Below, piece after piece: positions 8,042 to 18,013 of a DNA stretch of 64,000 nucleotides. The notes below the pieces were generated by a model. The model saw nothing but the letters and a program-made list of their open reading frames with translations, made no database searches and had not been told where the DNA came from. The DNA is from Sellimonas caecigallum (GTDB taxonomy: Bacteria > Bacillota > Clostridia > Lachnospirales > Lachnospiraceae), in contig NZ_VIRV01000008.1 in assembly GCF_019754295.1 (NCBI RefSeq), forward strand, positions 43,205-107,204. Reading direction: 5' to 3'. Within the stretch, counting starts at the first letter, position 1; each line of letters starts with the position of its first letter. A program made the position numbers and the translations under genes.

Positions 8042-8070
8042 TTGACTGTACTGCAGTTTCGAAATATACA
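8042..8070 (+). promoter_or_regulatory. Possible upstream promoter of the S10 operon
   Basis: TTGACT (8042-8047) and TATACA (8065-8070) are 17 bases apart, just after the orphan hairpin. If used, it would give a leader of about 480 bases. The stretch 8071-8295 otherwise shows only AT-rich sequence and minor inverted repeats (for example AGTAC/GTACT near 8175). Confidence 0.45.
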
Positions 8071-8295
8071 AAACTGGGGAATCTCTTAACAAAGAGGATG
8101 TATGATTTCAAATTGGAGACGCTGTCCATACTTTGGGGGAATACAGACAGCACTGCAATACAATCTTTAGTACTTTAGTGTACTAATTCGGTAACAATAT
8201 ACCATGCAAAAAACTGGTTGTCAATAGGGAAAATTGAAAAATACCAAAAACAACACAAAATATGGATTGTATGAAAAAAAATACAAAAAAAATAC

Positions 8296-8324
8296 TTGAA
8301 AAAAATCATATCATCATATATACT
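8296..8324 (+). promoter_or_regulatory. Main promoter of the S10 ribosomal operon
   Basis: TTGAAA (8296-8301) and TATACT (8319-8324) with 17-base spacing lie in an A-tract-rich upstream region of the kind that boosts ribosomal promoters. Transcription would start near 8331. Confidence 0.75.
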
Positions 8325-8330
8325 GAAAAA

Positions 8331-8557
8331 GCTGTGACATGATAGCTGTGAAACGTGAGGTTGCTGCCCGAGAATGGCAGGTTTTCCGCGGAGCGAATGT
8401 CAAGTTAGGAAACTGGCGACAAGTCACTGTACGAATCATTAACATCCATTGAAACATGGTAACAACGTGTGGAAGTCTGCGGACACGCACGGGAGAGTGT
8501 ACAGTCACCGCTTGTCGTACTGAGGTTTGAAAGTACGAAAAGGAGGCGACTTTTTTT
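8331..8557 (+). promoter_or_regulatory. Structured 5' leader of rpsJ
   Basis: The 227-base untranslated leader folds by eye into: CTGCC (8364-8368) with GGCAG (8376-8380); a long outer helix, CGACAAG (8417-8423) with CTTGTCG (8511-8517) extended by ACTGTAC (8426-8432) with GTACAGT (8499-8505); and inside it CGTGT (8466-8470) with ACACG (8483-8487). A leader this structured before the S10 operon suggests autogenous control by a ribosomal protein, as L4 does in E. coli, though this is not the E. coli structure as far as I can see. Confidence 0.6.
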
Positions 8558-8875
8558 ATGGCAAGTCAAGTAATGAGAATCACACTGAAGGCATATGATC
8601 ATCAGCTTGTTGATGCATCTGCCAAAAAAATCATCGAAACTGTAAAGAAAAATGGAGCACAGGTTAGCGGACCGGTACCGCTTCCGACAAAGAAGGAAGT
8701 GGTGACAATCTTAAGAGCGGTTCATAAATACAAAGATTCCAGAGAACAGTTCGAACAGAGAACTCATAAAAGACTGATCGATATCATCACACCTACACAG
8801 AAGACTGTAGATGCATTATCCAGACTGGAAATGCCGGCAGGTGTATACATCGATATCAAAATGAAACAAAAATAA
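8558..8875 (+). CDS. rpsJ: 30S ribosomal protein S10
   Basis: S10 (105 aa) is part of the 30S head and, as NusE, also joins the transcription antitermination complex. Family features are the [16 protein letters not shown] segment near the N-terminus and the GPVPLPTK loop around residues 41-48. Length is normal. It is the first gene of the S10 operon, preceded by AGGAGG and a T-rich spacer, and follows the structured leader; rplC starts 74 bases later across a small hairpin (TCCTAAA/TTTAGGA). Confidence 0.98.
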   Translation: MASQVMRITLKAYDHQLVDASAKKIIETVKKNGAQVSGPVPLPTKKEVVTILRAVHKYKDSREQFEQRTHKRLIDIITPTQKTVDALSRLEMPAGVYIDIKMKQK

Positions 8876-8949
8876 GAAAGCAGTATTCCTAAAATTTAGG
8901 ATGAACGGGCGGATGTCCGTTCCGCTGTAAATCACAGGAGGTAAACATA

Positions 8950-9630
8950 ATGAAGAAAGCTATTTTAGCAACAAAAGTCGGAATGACTCAAATCTTCAAC
9001 GAAGATGGAGTATTAACTCCGGTAACTGTTCTTCAGGCTGGTCCATGTGTTGTAACACAGGTTAAGACAGTTGAGAATGACGGTTACAGCGCTGTTCAGG
9101 TTGGTTTTGTTGACAAGAAAGAAAAAATCGTCAACGTTGACAAGAACGGTAAGAAAGAAATTGTTCACAGAAATGGTGTGACAAAAGCAGAAAAAGGACA
9201 CTTCGACAAAGCAGGAGTATCCGGAAAGAGATTCGTAAAAGAATTTAAATTCGAAAATGCTGAAGAATACACACTTGCACAGGAAATCAAAGCTGATATC
9301 TTCGCAGTAGGAGATAAGATTGATGCAACAGCAATCTCCAAAGGTAAAGGATTCCAGGGTGCAATCAAGAGACATAACCAGCACAGAGGACCTATGGCTC
9401 ACGGTTCCAAATTCCACCGCCATGCAGGTTCCAACGGTGCGGCTTCCGATCCGAGCAAGGTATTCAAAGGAAAGAAAATGCCAGGACACATGGGAAGCAA
9501 GAAGATCACAATTCAGAATCTTGAAGTAGTAAGAGTAGATGCAGAAAACAACCTGCTCTTAGTAAAAGGTTCCGTACCAGGACCTAAGAAATCTTTAGTA
9601 ACAATCAAAGAAACAGTAAAGAGTATTTAG
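8950..9630 (+). CDS. rplC: 50S ribosomal protein L3
   Basis: L3 (226 aa) is an early assembly protein of the 50S subunit whose long loop reaches toward the peptidyl transferase centre. The start [16 protein letters not shown] and the conserved [11 protein letters not shown] and [20 protein letters not shown] stretches are diagnostic. It is somewhat longer than the usual 205-210 residues because of a central lysine- and glutamate-rich insertion around residues 60-100. A strong AGGAGG precedes the ATG; rplD follows 28 bases later. Confidence 0.98.
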   Translation: MKKAILATKVGMTQIFNEDGVLTPVTVLQAGPCVVTQVKTVENDGYSAVQVGFVDKKEKIVNVDKNGKKEIVHRNGVTKAEKGHFDKAGVSGKRFVKEFKFENAEEYTLAQEIKADIFAVGDKIDATAISKGKGFQGAIKRHNQHRGPMAHGSKFHRHAGSNGAASDPSKVFKGKKMPGHMGSKKITIQNLEVVRVDAENNLLLVKGSVPGPKKSLVTIKETVKSI

Positions 9631-9658
9631 GTTTTGAGAGGAAAGGAGGACCATACAG

Positions 9659-10279
9659 ATGGCAAACGTATCTGTTTACAATATCGAAGGTAAAGAAGTT
9701 GGTACAATCGAATTAAACGATGCAGTGTTTGGTGTGGAAGTGAATGAACATCTTCTTCACATGGCGGTTGTACAGCAGCTTGCAAATAAACGTCAGGGAA
9801 CACAGAAAGCAAAGACACGTTCTGAAGTATCCGGCGGCGGAAGAAAACCGTGGAGACAGAAAGGAACAGGTCATGCAAGACAGGGTTCCACAAGAGCACC
9901 GCAGTGGACAGGCGGCGGAGTTGTATTTGCTCCGACACCGAGAGACTACTCTTTCAAATTAAACAAGAAAGAAAAGAGAGCTGCTCTCAAATCTGCTCTT
10001 TCATCCAGAGTAGAAGAAAACAAATTTATCGTTGTAGATGCAATGGATTTTGATGAAATCAAAACAAAGAAATTCCAGGGTGTATTGAACAACCTGAACG
10101 TATCCAAAGCATTGGTAGTGCTGGAAGACAATAATAAGAATGCAGAAATCTCTGCAAGAAATATCGCTAATGTGAAGACGGCACGTACAAATACGATCAA
10201 TGCATATGATATCCTGAAATACAACACAGTAATCGCTACGAAAGCTGCTGTTGAGGCGATCGAGGAGGTGTACGCATAA
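9659..10279 (+). CDS. rplD: 50S ribosomal protein L4
   Basis: L4 (206 aa) lines the polypeptide exit tunnel with L22. The conserved tunnel loop is present: [17 protein letters not shown] at about residues 70-86, with KPWRQ just before it. In E. coli L4 represses its own operon; the structured rpsJ leader makes a similar loop thinkable here but does not prove it. It is preceded by AAGGAGG and its stop shares bases with the start of rplW (TAATG), a sign of translational coupling. Confidence 0.98.
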   Translation: MANVSVYNIEGKEVGTIELNDAVFGVEVNEHLLHMAVVQQLANKRQGTQKAKTRSEVSGGGRKPWRQKGTGHARQGSTRAPQWTGGGVVFAPTPRDYSFKLNKKEKRAALKSALSSRVEENKFIVVDAMDFDEIKTKKFQGVLNNLNVSKALVVLEDNNKNAEISARNIANVKTARTNTINAYDILKYNTVIATKAAVEAIEEVYA

Positions 10280-10578
10280 TGGCAAACATTCAGTATTATG
10301 ACGTAATCCTGAAACCAGTGGTTACAGAAAAGAGCATGGGACTTATGGCAGACAAGAAATACACTTTCCTTGTTCATCCGGAAGCAACAAAGTCTCAGAT
10401 TAAAGAAGCAGTTGAGAAAATGTTCGCTGGAACAAAAGTAAAAAGCGTAAACACAATGAACAACGACGGTAAAACAAGACGCCGCGGAATGACATTTGGA
10501 AAGACTGCAAAGACAAAGAAAGCAATCGTTGCACTTACAGAAGAAAGCGCAGAAATTGAAATTTTCCAGGGACTCTAA
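10279..10578 (+). CDS. rplW: 50S ribosomal protein L23
   Basis: L23 (99 aa) sits at the tunnel exit and is the docking point of trigger factor and SRP. The start [15 protein letters not shown] and the central [20 protein letters not shown] are typical, as is the basic loop around [11 protein letters not shown]. Length is normal. It overlaps rplD by one base and is followed after 67 bases by rplB. Confidence 0.98.
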   Translation: MANIQYYDVILKPVVTEKSMGLMADKKYTFLVHPEATKSQIKEAVEKMFAGTKVKSVNTMNNDGKTRRRGMTFGKTAKTKKAIVALTEESAEIEIFQGL

Positions 10579-10645
10579 GATTTAGAGAAGATAAACGGTG
10601 CAAATCCGTGAAACGAATAATTAGAAGACGAAAGGAGAAACAGTA

Positions 10646-11488
10646 ATGGGAATTAAAACATACAGCCCATATACACCTTCCAGAAGACAGATGACAGGTT
10701 CTGATTTTGCTGAAATCACAAAGACAGTACCGGAAAAGTCACTGTTAGTATCAAAGAAAAGTGTTGCTGGACGTAACAGCCAGGGTAAAATCACAGTAAG
10801 ACACCGCGGTGGCGGAGTAAAAAGAAAATACAGAGTTATCGACTTTAAGAGAAATAAAGACGGAATTCCGGCAAAAGTTATCGGTATCGAGTACGATCCG
10901 AACAGAACAGCAAACATCGCTCTGATCTGCTACGCAGACGGCGAGAAAGCTTACATCCTTGCACCGGCAGGATTAAAAGACGGAATGACAGTAATGAACG
11001 GACCGGAAGCAGAAGTAAGAGTAGGAAACTGCCTGCCGCTTTCTGAAATCCCGGTTGGTACACAGATCCACAATATTGAACTGTATCCGGGAAAAGGCGG
11101 ACAGCTTGTACGTTCAGCCGGAAACAGCGCTCAGTTAATGGCTAAAGAAGGAAAATATGCTACACTTCGTCTTCCTTCAGGCGAAATGAGAATGGTTCCG
11201 CTTGTATGCCGCGCATCAGTAGGTGTTGTCGGAAACGGAGAACACAACCTGATCAACATCGGTAAAGCAGGACGTAAACGTCATATGGGTATCAGACCTA
11301 CAGTCCGCGGTTCCGTAATGAACCCGAACGACCATCCGCACGGTGGTGGTGAAGGTAAGACAGGTATCGGCCGTCCAGGTCCGTGTACACCATGGGGCAA
11401 ACCGGCACTTGGTCTTAAGACAAGAAAGAAAAACAAAGCGTCTAATAAGCTGATCGTAAGAAGACGTGACGGAAAAGGTATCAAATAA
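10646..11488 (+). CDS. rplB: 50S ribosomal protein L2
   Basis: L2 (280 aa) binds 23S rRNA and is needed for subunit joining and peptidyl transfer. It opens [16 protein letters not shown] and carries the conserved C-terminal loop [19 protein letters not shown] containing the histidine important for activity. Length matches the family. It is preceded by AAAGGAG; rpsS follows 25 bases on. Confidence 0.98.
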   Translation: MGIKTYSPYTPSRRQMTGSDFAEITKTVPEKSLLVSKKSVAGRNSQGKITVRHRGGGVKRKYRVIDFKRNKDGIPAKVIGIEYDPNRTANIALICYADGEKAYILAPAGLKDGMTVMNGPEAEVRVGNCLPLSEIPVGTQIHNIELYPGKGGQLVRSAGNSAQLMAKEGKYATLRLPSGEMRMVPLVCRASVGVVGNGEHNLINIGKAGRKRHMGIRPTVRGSVMNPNDHPHGGGEGKTGIGRPGPCTPWGKPALGLKTRKKNKASNKLIVRRRDGKGIK

Positions 11489-11513
11489 ACAGTTTTGAAG
11501 GAGGTTAGACCTA

Positions 11514-11795
11514 ATGGCTCGTTCACTTAAAAAAGGACCATTCGCAGATGCGAGTTTACTGAAAAAGGTAGAAGCTATGAACGAAACAGGAGACAAGTCT
11601 GTAATTAAGACTTGGTCCCGCCGTTCTACAATTTTCCCGATGATGATCGGTCATACAATTGCAGTTCATGACGGAAGAAAACATGTTCCGGTATATGTTA
11701 CAGAAGATATGGTTGGACATAAACTCGGAGAGTTTGTTGCAACAAGAACATACAGAGGACATGGAAAAGACGAAAAGAAATCCAGAGTAAGATAA
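11514..11795 (+). CDS. rpsS: 30S ribosomal protein S19
   Basis: S19 (93 aa) forms a complex with S13 in the 30S head near the A-site tRNA. Conserved blocks [32 protein letters not shown] and [17 protein letters not shown] are all present, and the length is normal. AGGAGG precedes it; rplV starts 30 bases later. Confidence 0.98.
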   Translation: MARSLKKGPFADASLLKKVEAMNETGDKSVIKTWSRRSTIFPMMIGHTIAVHDGRKHVPVYVTEDMVGHKLGEFVATRTYRGHGKDEKKSRVR

Positions 11796-11825
11796 TAGAC
11801 GAGTATTCGAAAGGAGGGTTCATCC

Positions 11826-12212
11826 ATGGCAAAGGGACACAGATCTCAAATTAAGAGAGAAAGAAATGCGAACAAAGACACGAGACCATCTGCTAAATTA
11901 TCCTATGCAAGAGTTTCTGTTCAGAAAGCATGCTACGTATTAGATGCCATCAGAGGTAAGGATGTAACAACAGCACTTGGAATCTTAACATACAATCCAA
12001 GATATGCTTCCAGCTTAATCAAGAAATTATTAGAGTCAGCAATTGCAAACGCTGAAAACAATAACGGTATGTCACCTGAAAACCTTTACATTGCAGAATG
12101 CTATGCAAACAAAGGACCTACAATGAAACGAATCAGACCAAGAGCACAGGGAAGAGCTTACAGAATCGAAAAGAGAATGAGCCATATCACAGTTGTGCTT
12201 GATGAAAGATAA
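11826..12212 (+). CDS. rplV: 50S ribosomal protein L22
   Basis: L22 (128 aa) contacts all domains of 23S rRNA and its beta hairpin lines the exit tunnel. The hairpin loop is seen as [21 protein letters not shown] at about residues 98-118, where macrolide-resistance changes occur in other bacteria. The N-terminus has a basic extension of some 20 residues before the conserved core. A gap of 11 bases separates it from rpsC. Confidence 0.97.
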   Translation: MAKGHRSQIKRERNANKDTRPSAKLSYARVSVQKACYVLDAIRGKDVTTALGILTYNPRYASSLIKKLLESAIANAENNNGMSPENLYIAECYANKGPTMKRIRPRAQGRAYRIEKRMSHITVVLDER

Positions 12213-12223
12213 GGAGGGTAATC

Positions 12224-12880
12224 ATGGGACAGAAAGTAAATCCACATGGCTTGAGAGTCGGCGTGATTAAAGACTGGGATTCCAGATGGTATGCTGAAAA
12301 AGATTTCGGCGACAATCTGGTAGAAGACCACAAGATCAGAAAATTTCTTAAAAATAAATTATACAGTGCCGGAATCGCAAAAGTTGAGATCGAAAGAGCA
12401 TCTGATCGTGTAAAGATCATCGTTTACACAGCAAAACCGGGTGTTGTTATCGGTAAAGGCGGATCTGAGATCGAGAAGGTTAAAGCAGAACTTCAGAAGA
12501 TGACAGACAAGAAAGTGATCGTGGACATCAAAGAAGTAAAGAGACCAGACAAAGATGCTCAGCTCGTTGCAGAAAACATTGCACTTCAGCTTGAAAATCG
12601 TATTTCTTTCAGACGTGCTATGAAATCCTGCATGAGCAGAACAATGAAAGCCGGAGCTCTCGGTGTGAAAACATCTGTATCCGGACGTCTTGGCGGAGCT
12701 GATATGGCTCGTACAGAGTTCTACAGCGAAGGAACAATTCCGCTTCAGACACTGCGCGCAGACATTGACTATGGATTCGCTGAAGCAGACACAACTTACG
12801 GAAAAGTAGGTGTTAAGGTCTGGGTATACAAAGGCGAAGTTCTTCCAACAAAGGCTAATCAGGAAGGGAGCGATAAATAA
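12224..12880 (+). CDS. rpsC: 30S ribosomal protein S3
   Basis: S3 (218 aa) lies at the mRNA entry channel and helps unwind mRNA. It opens [20 protein letters not shown]; the KH type II domain shows the [15 protein letters not shown] motif near residue 73-87, and the C-terminal domain contains [12 protein letters not shown]. Its stop shares bases with the start of rplP (TAATG). Confidence 0.98.
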   Translation: MGQKVNPHGLRVGVIKDWDSRWYAEKDFGDNLVEDHKIRKFLKNKLYSAGIAKVEIERASDRVKIIVYTAKPGVVIGKGGSEIEKVKAELQKMTDKKVIVDIKEVKRPDKDAQLVAENIALQLENRISFRRAMKSCMSRTMKAGALGVKTSVSGRLGGADMARTEFYSEGTIPLQTLRADIDYGFAEADTTYGKVGVKVWVYKGEVLPTKANQEGSDK

Positions 12881-13317
12881 TGTTAATGCCAAAAAGAGTA
12901 AAACGTCGTAAACAGTTCCGTGGCTCCATGAGAGGAAAGGCTTTACGCGGAAATAAGATCACTAACGGTGAATTTGGTCTTGTAGCAACGGAACCGTGCT
13001 GGATCCGTTCCAACCAGATTGAAGCTGCCCGTATTGCGATGACACGTTACATCAAACGTGGTGGTAAAGTTTGGATCAAGATCTTCCCAGATAAACCAGT
13101 AACTACAAAACCAGCTGAAACGCGTATGGGTTCCGGTAAAGGTACTCTTGAATACTGGGTAGCAGTTGTAAAACCAGGACGTGTTATGTTCGAACTTGCG
13201 GGAGTTCCGGAAGAAGTTGCACGTGAAGCGCTGCGTCTTGCAATGCACAAATTACCTTGTAAATGTAAAATCGTTTCTCGCGCAGATTTAGAAGGCGGTG
13301 ATAACAGTGAAAATTAA
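12880..13317 (+). CDS. rplP: 50S ribosomal protein L16
   Basis: L16 (145 aa) organises the tRNA binding site of the 50S subunit. The [15 protein letters not shown] start is the usual one, and [20 protein letters not shown] is the conserved core. It overlaps rpsC by one base and rpmC by eleven, so the three genes are likely translated in concert. Confidence 0.98.
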   Translation: MLMPKRVKRRKQFRGSMRGKALRGNKITNGEFGLVATEPCWIRSNQIEAARIAMTRYIKRGGKVWIKIFPDKPVTTKPAETRMGSGKGTLEYWVAVVKPGRVMFELAGVPEEVAREALRLAMHKLPCKCKIVSRADLEGGDNSEN

Positions 13318-13513
13318 TGCATTTGTAGAAGATTTAAGAACAAAATCAGTTGCAGAGTTAAATGAAGAATTAGTAGCTGCTAAAAAGGAGCTCTTTAACC
13401 TGAGATTCCAGAACGCAACGAATCAGCTTGACAATACAAGCAGAATCAAAGAAGTAAGAAAAAATATTGCCAGAATCCAGACAGTGATCACAGAAATGGC
13501 TAAGGCTCAGTAA
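13307..13513 (+). CDS. rpmC: 50S ribosomal protein L29
   Basis: L29 is a short helical protein near the tunnel exit. I start at the GTG at 13307, giving [14 protein letters not shown] and 68 residues as in the family; a GTG nine bases upstream is possible but less typical. The upstream GAAGGCGGTG, inside rplP, serves as ribosome binding site. The conserved [20 protein letters not shown] stretch is present. Confidence 0.95.
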   Translation: MKINAFVEDLRTKSVAELNEELVAAKKELFNLRFQNATNQLDNTSRIKEVRKNIARIQTVITEMAKAQ

Positions 13514-13527
13514 GGAGGGAATAGATC

Positions 13528-13782
13528 GTGGAAAGAAACCTGAGAAAAACAAGAGTTGGTAAGGTTGTCAGCAACAAAATGGACAAAACAATCGTCGTTG
13601 CAGTTGAAGACCATGTGAAACACCCGCTTTACAACAAGATCGTGAAGAGAACTTACAAACTGAAAGCACATGACGAAAACAACGAATGCAACATTGGAGA
13701 TAAAGTAAAAGTTATGGAAACAAGACCGCTGTCCAAGGACAAGAGATGGAGACTTGTGGAAGTAATGGAGAAAGTGAGATAA
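13528..13782 (+). CDS. rpsQ: 30S ribosomal protein S17
   Basis: S17 (84 aa) is an OB-fold primary 16S rRNA binder. It starts with GTG ([20 protein letters not shown]) after AAGGAGG. Conserved [18 protein letters not shown] and [19 protein letters not shown] segments are present. Confidence 0.97.
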   Translation: MERNLRKTRVGKVVSNKMDKTIVVAVEDHVKHPLYNKIVKRTYKLKAHDENNECNIGDKVKVMETRPLSKDKRWRLVEVMEKVR

Positions 13783-13818
13783 TTTCACTAGGAAGCAGAA
13801 TATAAGGAGGTTACCTGC

Positions 13819-14187
13819 ATGATTCAGCAAGAAAGCAGATTAAAAGTGGCAGATAACACAGGTGCTAAAGAATTACTTTGTATCCGTGTTATGGGCGGTT
13901 CTACAAGAAGATATGCGAATATCGGCGACATCATCGTTGCGTCTGTCAAAGATGCAACACCAGGCGGCGTTGTTAAAAAAGGCGATGTTGTAAAGGCCGT
14001 AGTTGTTCGTACTGTAAGAGGCGCACGTCGTAAAGATGGTTCTTACATCAAATTCGATGAAAATGCTGCTGTTATTATAAAAGAAGACAAGAACCCAAGA
14101 GGAACTCGTATTTTTGGACCAGTAGCAAGAGAGCTTCGTGAGAAACAGTTCATGAAAATCGTATCTCTGGCTCCGGAAGTATTATAA
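13819..14187 (+). CDS. rplN: 50S ribosomal protein L14
   Basis: L14 (122 aa) forms an intersubunit bridge with 16S rRNA. It opens [20 protein letters not shown] and has the conserved [14 protein letters not shown] block near the C-terminus. Length is exact for the family. It lies 36 bases after rpsQ and 14 before rplX. Confidence 0.98.
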   Translation: MIQQESRLKVADNTGAKELLCIRVMGGSTRRYANIGDIIVASVKDATPGGVVKKGDVVKAVVVRTVRGARRKDGSYIKFDENAAVIIKEDKNPRGTRIFGPVARELREKQFMKIVSLAPEVL

Positions 14188-14201
14188 GGAGGTACCTGAG
14201 A

Positions 14202-14513
14202 ATGTCAACGATGAAAATTAAAAAGGGCGACACAGTCAAAGTCATCGCCGGAAAAGATAAAGACAAAGAAGGCAAAGTAATTGCTGTTAACAAAAAGGAC
14301 GGAAAAGTTCTGGTTGAAGGTGTCAACATGCTGACAAAGCACACAAAACCAAGTGCTGCTAATCAGAATGGCGGTATCGTACACCAGGAAGGACCTATTG
14401 ATGCATCTAACGTAATGTACGTTCATAAAGGAAAAGCTACAAGAGTAGGTTTCAAGATGGACGGAGACAAAAAAGTTCGTTTTGCAAAATCAACAGGCGA
14501 AGTTATTGATTAA
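14202..14513 (+). CDS. rplX: 50S ribosomal protein L24
   Basis: L24 (103 aa) starts 50S assembly and contains a KOW motif, seen as [20 protein letters not shown] at residues 6-25. The middle [20 protein letters not shown] is also conserved. AAGGAGG precedes the ATG. Confidence 0.98.
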   Translation: MSTMKIKKGDTVKVIAGKDKDKEGKVIAVNKKDGKVLVEGVNMLTKHTKPSAANQNGGIVHQEGPIDASNVMYVHKGKATRVGFKMDGDKKVRFAKSTGEVID

Positions 14514-14536
14514 TTCGGGAAAGGAGGTCCATCGCT

Positions 14537-15076
14537 TTGAGTAGATTAAAAGAACAGTACCAGAATGAAATCGTAGACGCTCTGGTAAAGAAATTTGGAT
14601 ATAAAAACATTATGGAAGTGCCGAAGCTTGACAAAGTTGTTCTCAACATGGGTGTAGGCGAAGCAAAAGACAATGCAAAGCTTCTTGAAGCTGCTATTGC
14701 TGATATGGAAAAGATCACAGGACAGAAAGCAGTTGTGACAAGAGCTAAAAATTCTGTAGCGAACTTCAAGATCAGAGAAGGTATGCCGATCGGATGTAAA
14801 GTTACATTAAGAGGAGAAAAAATGTACGAGTTCGTTGATCGTCTGATCAACCTTGCACTTCCTCGTGTACGTGACTTCAGAGGGGTAAACCCGAACGCAT
14901 TTGACGGAAGAGGTAACTACGCTCTTGGAATCAAAGAACAGTTGATTTTCCCTGAAATCGAATATGACAAAGTTGACAAAGTTCGCGGTATGGACGTAAT
15001 CTTCGTTACAACAGCTAAGACAGACGAAGAAGCTCGTGAATTACTGAAACAGTTCAACATGCCATTCGCAAAGTAG
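14537..15076 (+). CDS. rplE: 50S ribosomal protein L5
   Basis: L5 (179 aa) binds 5S rRNA and contacts P-site tRNA. It begins with TTG after AAAGGAGG, giving [16 protein letters not shown], the usual start. Conserved [26 protein letters not shown] and [17 protein letters not shown] blocks are present. Confidence 0.98.
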   Translation: MSRLKEQYQNEIVDALVKKFGYKNIMEVPKLDKVVLNMGVGEAKDNAKLLEAAIADMEKITGQKAVVTRAKNSVANFKIREGMPIGCKVTLRGEKMYEFVDRLINLALPRVRDFRGVNPNAFDGRGNYALGIKEQLIFPEIEYDKVDKVRGMDVIFVTTAKTDEEARELLKQFNMPFAK

Positions 15077-15091
15077 TAAAGGAGGAGAATC

Positions 15092-15277
15092 ATGGCAAAG
15101 ACATCTATGAAAATCAAACAGCAGCGCAAACAGAAATTCTCTACAAGAGAATATAACCGCTGCAAAATCTGCGGTCGTCCGCATGCATATTTAAGAAAAT
15201 ATGGTATTTGCCGTATCTGCTTCCGTGAATTAGCATATAAAGGAGAAATCCCGGGAGTTAAGAAGGCAAGCTGGTAA
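15092..15277 (+). CDS. rpsZ: 30S ribosomal protein S14, zinc-binding type
   Basis: This is the short (61 aa) C+ form of S14, with zinc ligands Cys24, Cys27, Cys40 and Cys43 in the frame C-K-I-C and C-R-I-C. It assembles late in the 30S head. It is followed by an unusually long 146-base gap with hairpins before rpsH. Confidence 0.98.
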   Translation: MAKTSMKIKQQRKQKFSTREYNRCKICGRPHAYLRKYGICRICFRELAYKGEIPGVKKASW

Positions 15278-15370
15278 GCCACAAATCGGCTTTGCAGAAT
15301 CCCTTTACAGGGATTCGCGAGGCTTGGGGCTGCTCTCCGACAGATGCCGGAGAACTTCCTTGAAAAAGGA
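15276..15370 (+). promoter_or_regulatory. Four hairpins between rpsZ and rpsH
   Basis: The gap holds consecutive stems: AAGCC (15276-15280) with GGCTT (15288-15292); GAATCCC (15297-15303) with GGGATTC (15310-15316); TCTCCG (15334-15339) with CGGAGA (15348-15353); and TCCTT (15357-15361) with AAGGA (15366-15370). No long T tract follows, so termination is not suggested. S8, encoded next, regulates the spc operon in E. coli by binding mRNA, so a protein-binding role is thinkable. Confidence 0.5.
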
Positions 15371-15423
15371 TATCCGCAGTCAGTAAATTTTAGAATTAGC
15401 ATTCCACAAGGAGGAAACTGAAA

Positions 15424-15825
15424 ATGACTATGAGTGATCCAATCGCAGATATGCTTACAAGAATCCGTAATGCAAATACTGCAAAACATGATACAGTAGA
15501 CGTGCCGGCTTCCAAGATGAAAGTCGCAATCGCAGACATCCTTGCAGATGAAGGATATATTGAAAAATACGATCTCGTTGAAGACGGAAACTTCAAGACG
15601 ATCAGAATTACATTAAAATACGGCGCAGATAAGAACGAAAAGGTTATCACAGGATTAAAGAGAATTTCCAAACCGGGTCTGCGTGTGTACGCTGGAAAAG
15701 AAGATCTTCCGAGAGTACTTGGAGGACTTGGAACAGCAGTTATCTCTACCAACCATGGTGTTGTAACAGATAAAAAAGCAAGAGAACTCGGTGTCGGCGG
15801 AGAAGTACTCTGCTTCATTTGGTAG
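15424..15825 (+). CDS. rpsH: 30S ribosomal protein S8
   Basis: S8 (133 aa) is a primary 16S rRNA binder and, in E. coli, the translational repressor of the spc operon. It opens [18 protein letters not shown] and ends with the conserved [19 protein letters not shown] block. A 67-base gap to rplF contains the hairpin GAGCGG (15846-15851) with CCGCTC (15858-15863). Confidence 0.98.
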   Translation: MTMSDPIADMLTRIRNANTAKHDTVDVPASKMKVAIADILADEGYIEKYDLVEDGNFKTIRITLKYGADKNEKVITGLKRISKPGLRVYAGKEDLPRVLGGLGTAVISTNHGVVTDKKARELGVGGEVLCFIW

Positions 15826-15892
15826 GCCGAAAGCAACTGAAAACAGAGCGGCAAAGACCGCTCCGAAAATTTAAGTTTAGGAGGTATACGTT

Positions 15893-16435
15893 ATGTCACG
15901 TATCGGAAGACTTCCGGTTGCAATTCCGGAAGGAGTAACTGTTGAAATCGCAGAAAACAACAAAGTGACTGTAACAGGTCCGAAGGGAACTCTCGTGAGA
16001 GAACTTCCTGTAGAAATGGAAATCAAAAAAGAAGACAATACAATCGTGGTAACAAGACCGAACGATTTGAAAAAGATGAAATCTTTACATGGTCTTACAA
16101 GAACACTGATTTACAACATGGTGATCGGTGTTACAGAAGGATATCAGAAGGTTCTTGAAGTAAACGGTGTAGGTTACAGAGCTGCAAAAGCTGGAAAGAA
16201 ACTTACATTAAACCTTGGATATTCTCATCCGGTAGAAATGGAAGATCCGGAAGGCATCGAGACAGTTCTGGAAGGACAGAACAAAATCATTGTTAAAGGT
16301 ATCAGTAAAGAAAAAGTTGGCCAATACGCAGCTGAAATCAGAGATAAGAGAAGACCGGAACCGTACAAGGGCAAAGGTATCAAGTATGCTGATGAAGTAA
16401 TCAGACGTAAAGTTGGTAAAACTGGTAAGAAATAA
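15893..16435 (+). CDS. rplF: 50S ribosomal protein L6
   Basis: L6 (180 aa) lies near the factor binding site and sarcin-ricin loop. Start [19 protein letters not shown] and the C-terminal signature [16 protein letters not shown] are diagnostic. The two tandem L6 folds make up the normal length. AGGAGG precedes the ATG. Confidence 0.98.
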   Translation: MSRIGRLPVAIPEGVTVEIAENNKVTVTGPKGTLVRELPVEMEIKKEDNTIVVTRPNDLKKMKSLHGLTRTLIYNMVIGVTEGYQKVLEVNGVGYRAAKAGKKLTLNLGYSHPVEMEDPEGIETVLEGQNKIIVKGISKEKVGQYAAEIRDKRRPEPYKGKGIKYADEVIRRKVGKTGKK

Positions 16436-16452
16436 GTAAGGAGAGTGTGAAA

Positions 16453-16821
16453 ATGGTTAGCAAAAAATCAAGAAGCGAAGTTCGTTTAAATAAACATAGA
16501 AAATTACGCAACCGTTTCAGCGGTACTGCTGAGAGACCACGTCTTGCTGTATTCAGAAGCAACAATCATATGTATGCTCAGATCATCGATGATACAGTTG
16601 GAAACACTCTGGTATCAGCTTCCACTCTTCAGAAAGACGTGAAAGCAGAACTGGAAAAGACCAACAATGTTGAAGCAGCAGCATATCTTGGTACGGTAAT
16701 TGCAAAGAAAGCCCTGGAAAAAGGTATTACTACAGTTGTCTTTGACAGAGGCGGCTTCATATATCAGGGAAAGATCAAAGCATTAGCTGATGCAGCTAGA
16801 GAAGCTGGACTGGAATTCTAG
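16453..16821 (+). CDS. rplR: 50S ribosomal protein L18
   Basis: L18 (122 aa) binds 5S rRNA with L5 and L25. I start at the ATG at 16453 ([17 protein letters not shown]), eight bases after AAGGAGA; a GTG two codons earlier overlaps that site. [20 protein letters not shown] and the C-terminal FDRGGF...[13 protein letters not shown] are typical. Confidence 0.97.
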   Translation: MVSKKSRSEVRLNKHRKLRNRFSGTAERPRLAVFRSNNHMYAQIIDDTVGNTLVSASTLQKDVKAELEKTNNVEAAAYLGTVIAKKALEKGITTVVFDRGGFIYQGKIKALADAAREAGLEF

Positions 16822-16842
16822 AAGTTGAGGAGGAAAACACAG

Positions 16843-17352
16843 ATGAGACGTAATCATATTGATGCTAGTCAGTTAGAATTGAATGAAAAAGTAGTGTCAA
16901 TCAAACGTGTAACCAAAGTTGTTAAAGGTGGCCGTCACTTCAGATTCACAGCTTTAGTAGTTGTTGGCGACGGAAAAGGACACGTTGGAGCAGGACTGGG
17001 TAAAGCAGCAGAAATCCCGGAAGCAATCCGCAAAGGGAAAGAAGATGCAATGAAGAACCTGATCACTGTTGCTCTTAATAACGAAGAAAGCATCACTCAC
17101 GATATTTATGGAAAATACGGAAGTGCTACAGTGCTTCTGAAGACAGCACCGGAAGGTACCGGAGTTATCGCCGGAGGTCCGGCGCGTGCCGTAATCGAAA
17201 TGGCAGGTATCAAAAACATCCGTACAAAATCTTTAGGTTCTAACAACAAACAGAACGTTGTTCTCGCTACACTGAATGGTCTTGCAAATGTAAAGACACC
17301 GGAAGATGTGGCAAGACTTCGCGGGAAATCTATCGAAGAGATCGTAGGCTAA
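16843..17352 (+). CDS. rpsE: 30S ribosomal protein S5
   Basis: S5 (169 aa) acts in translational accuracy and mRNA unwinding at the entry channel. I start at the ATG at 16843 after GAGGAGG ([16 protein letters not shown]). The double-stranded RNA-binding-like domain shows [21 protein letters not shown], and the C-terminal domain [16 protein letters not shown]. Confidence 0.98.
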   Translation: MRRNHIDASQLELNEKVVSIKRVTKVVKGGRHFRFTALVVVGDGKGHVGAGLGKAAEIPEAIRKGKEDAMKNLITVALNNEESITHDIYGKYGSATVLLKTAPEGTGVIAGGPARAVIEMAGIKNIRTKSLGSNNKQNVVLATLNGLANVKTPEDVARLRGKSIEEIVG

Positions 17353-17366
17353 GGAGGACGGTTCAC

Positions 17367-17549
17367 ATGGCAAATTTGAAAATCACATTAGTGAAATCAA
17401 CAATCGGTGCCATTCCGAAGCATAAAAAGACAGTTGAAGCATTAGGACTGAAGAAGATGCACAAAACAGTTGTGCTTCCGGATAATGCAGCGACAAGAGG
17501 CATGGTACAGCAGATTAGACATTTAGTAAAAGTGGAAGAAGAAGCTTAA
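17367..17549 (+). CDS. rpmD: 50S ribosomal protein L30
   Basis: L30 (60 aa) is a small 50S protein, absent from some bacteria but present in Firmicutes. It has the normal length and the [19 protein letters not shown] start. It sits 14 bases after rpsE and 23 before rplO. Confidence 0.97.
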   Translation: MANLKITLVKSTIGAIPKHKKTVEALGLKKMHKTVVLPDNAATRGMVQQIRHLVKVEEEA

Positions 17550-17572
17550 TTGAAAGATAAGGAGGTGTCATA

Positions 17573-18013
17573 ATGGACTTATCAAATTTAAGACCAGCTG
17601 ATGGTTCAAAACACAGCGATAATTTCAGAAGAGGCCGTGGTCACGGTTCAGGAAATGGTAAGACTGCCGGAAAAGGACACAAAGGTCAGAAAGCTCGTTC
17701 CGGAGCACCAAGACCGGGATTTGAAGGTGGACAGATGCCATTATACAGACGTATTCCGAAGAGAGGTTTCACTTGCAGAAACTCTAAGGAAATCGTAGCT
17801 GTTAACTTAAGTGTATTGGAAGCATTCGAAAATGATGCAGTTGTATCTGTTGCAACATTAATCGAAAACGGAATTATTAAGAATCCGAAAGACGGAGTAA
17901 AGATTCTTGGAAATGGAGAATTAACCAAAAAACTTACAGTTCAGGCTAATGCTTTCAGCGAAAGCGCAAAGGCTAAAATTGAAGCACTTGGTGGAAAAGC
18001 AGAGGTGATCTAA
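17573..18013 (+). CDS. rplO: 50S ribosomal protein L15
   Basis: L15 (146 aa) is a late 50S assembly protein with a long glycine- and arginine-rich N-terminal extension: [20 protein letters not shown] and [18 protein letters not shown] are the family hallmarks. Its stop is immediately followed by the secY start codon, so the two genes are probably coupled. Confidence 0.98.
   Translation: MDLSNLRPADGSKHSDNFRRGRGHGSGNGKTAGKGHKGQKARSGAPRPGFEGGQMPLYRRIPKRGFTCRNSKEIVAVNLSVLEAFENDAVVSVATLIENGIIKNPKDGVKILGNGELTKKLTVQANAFSESAKAKIEALGGKAEVI

Noticed and set aside
8314..8508. Complement open frame in the rpsJ leader
   Set aside because: It lies within a leader with clear RNA pairing and a promoter; no binding site.
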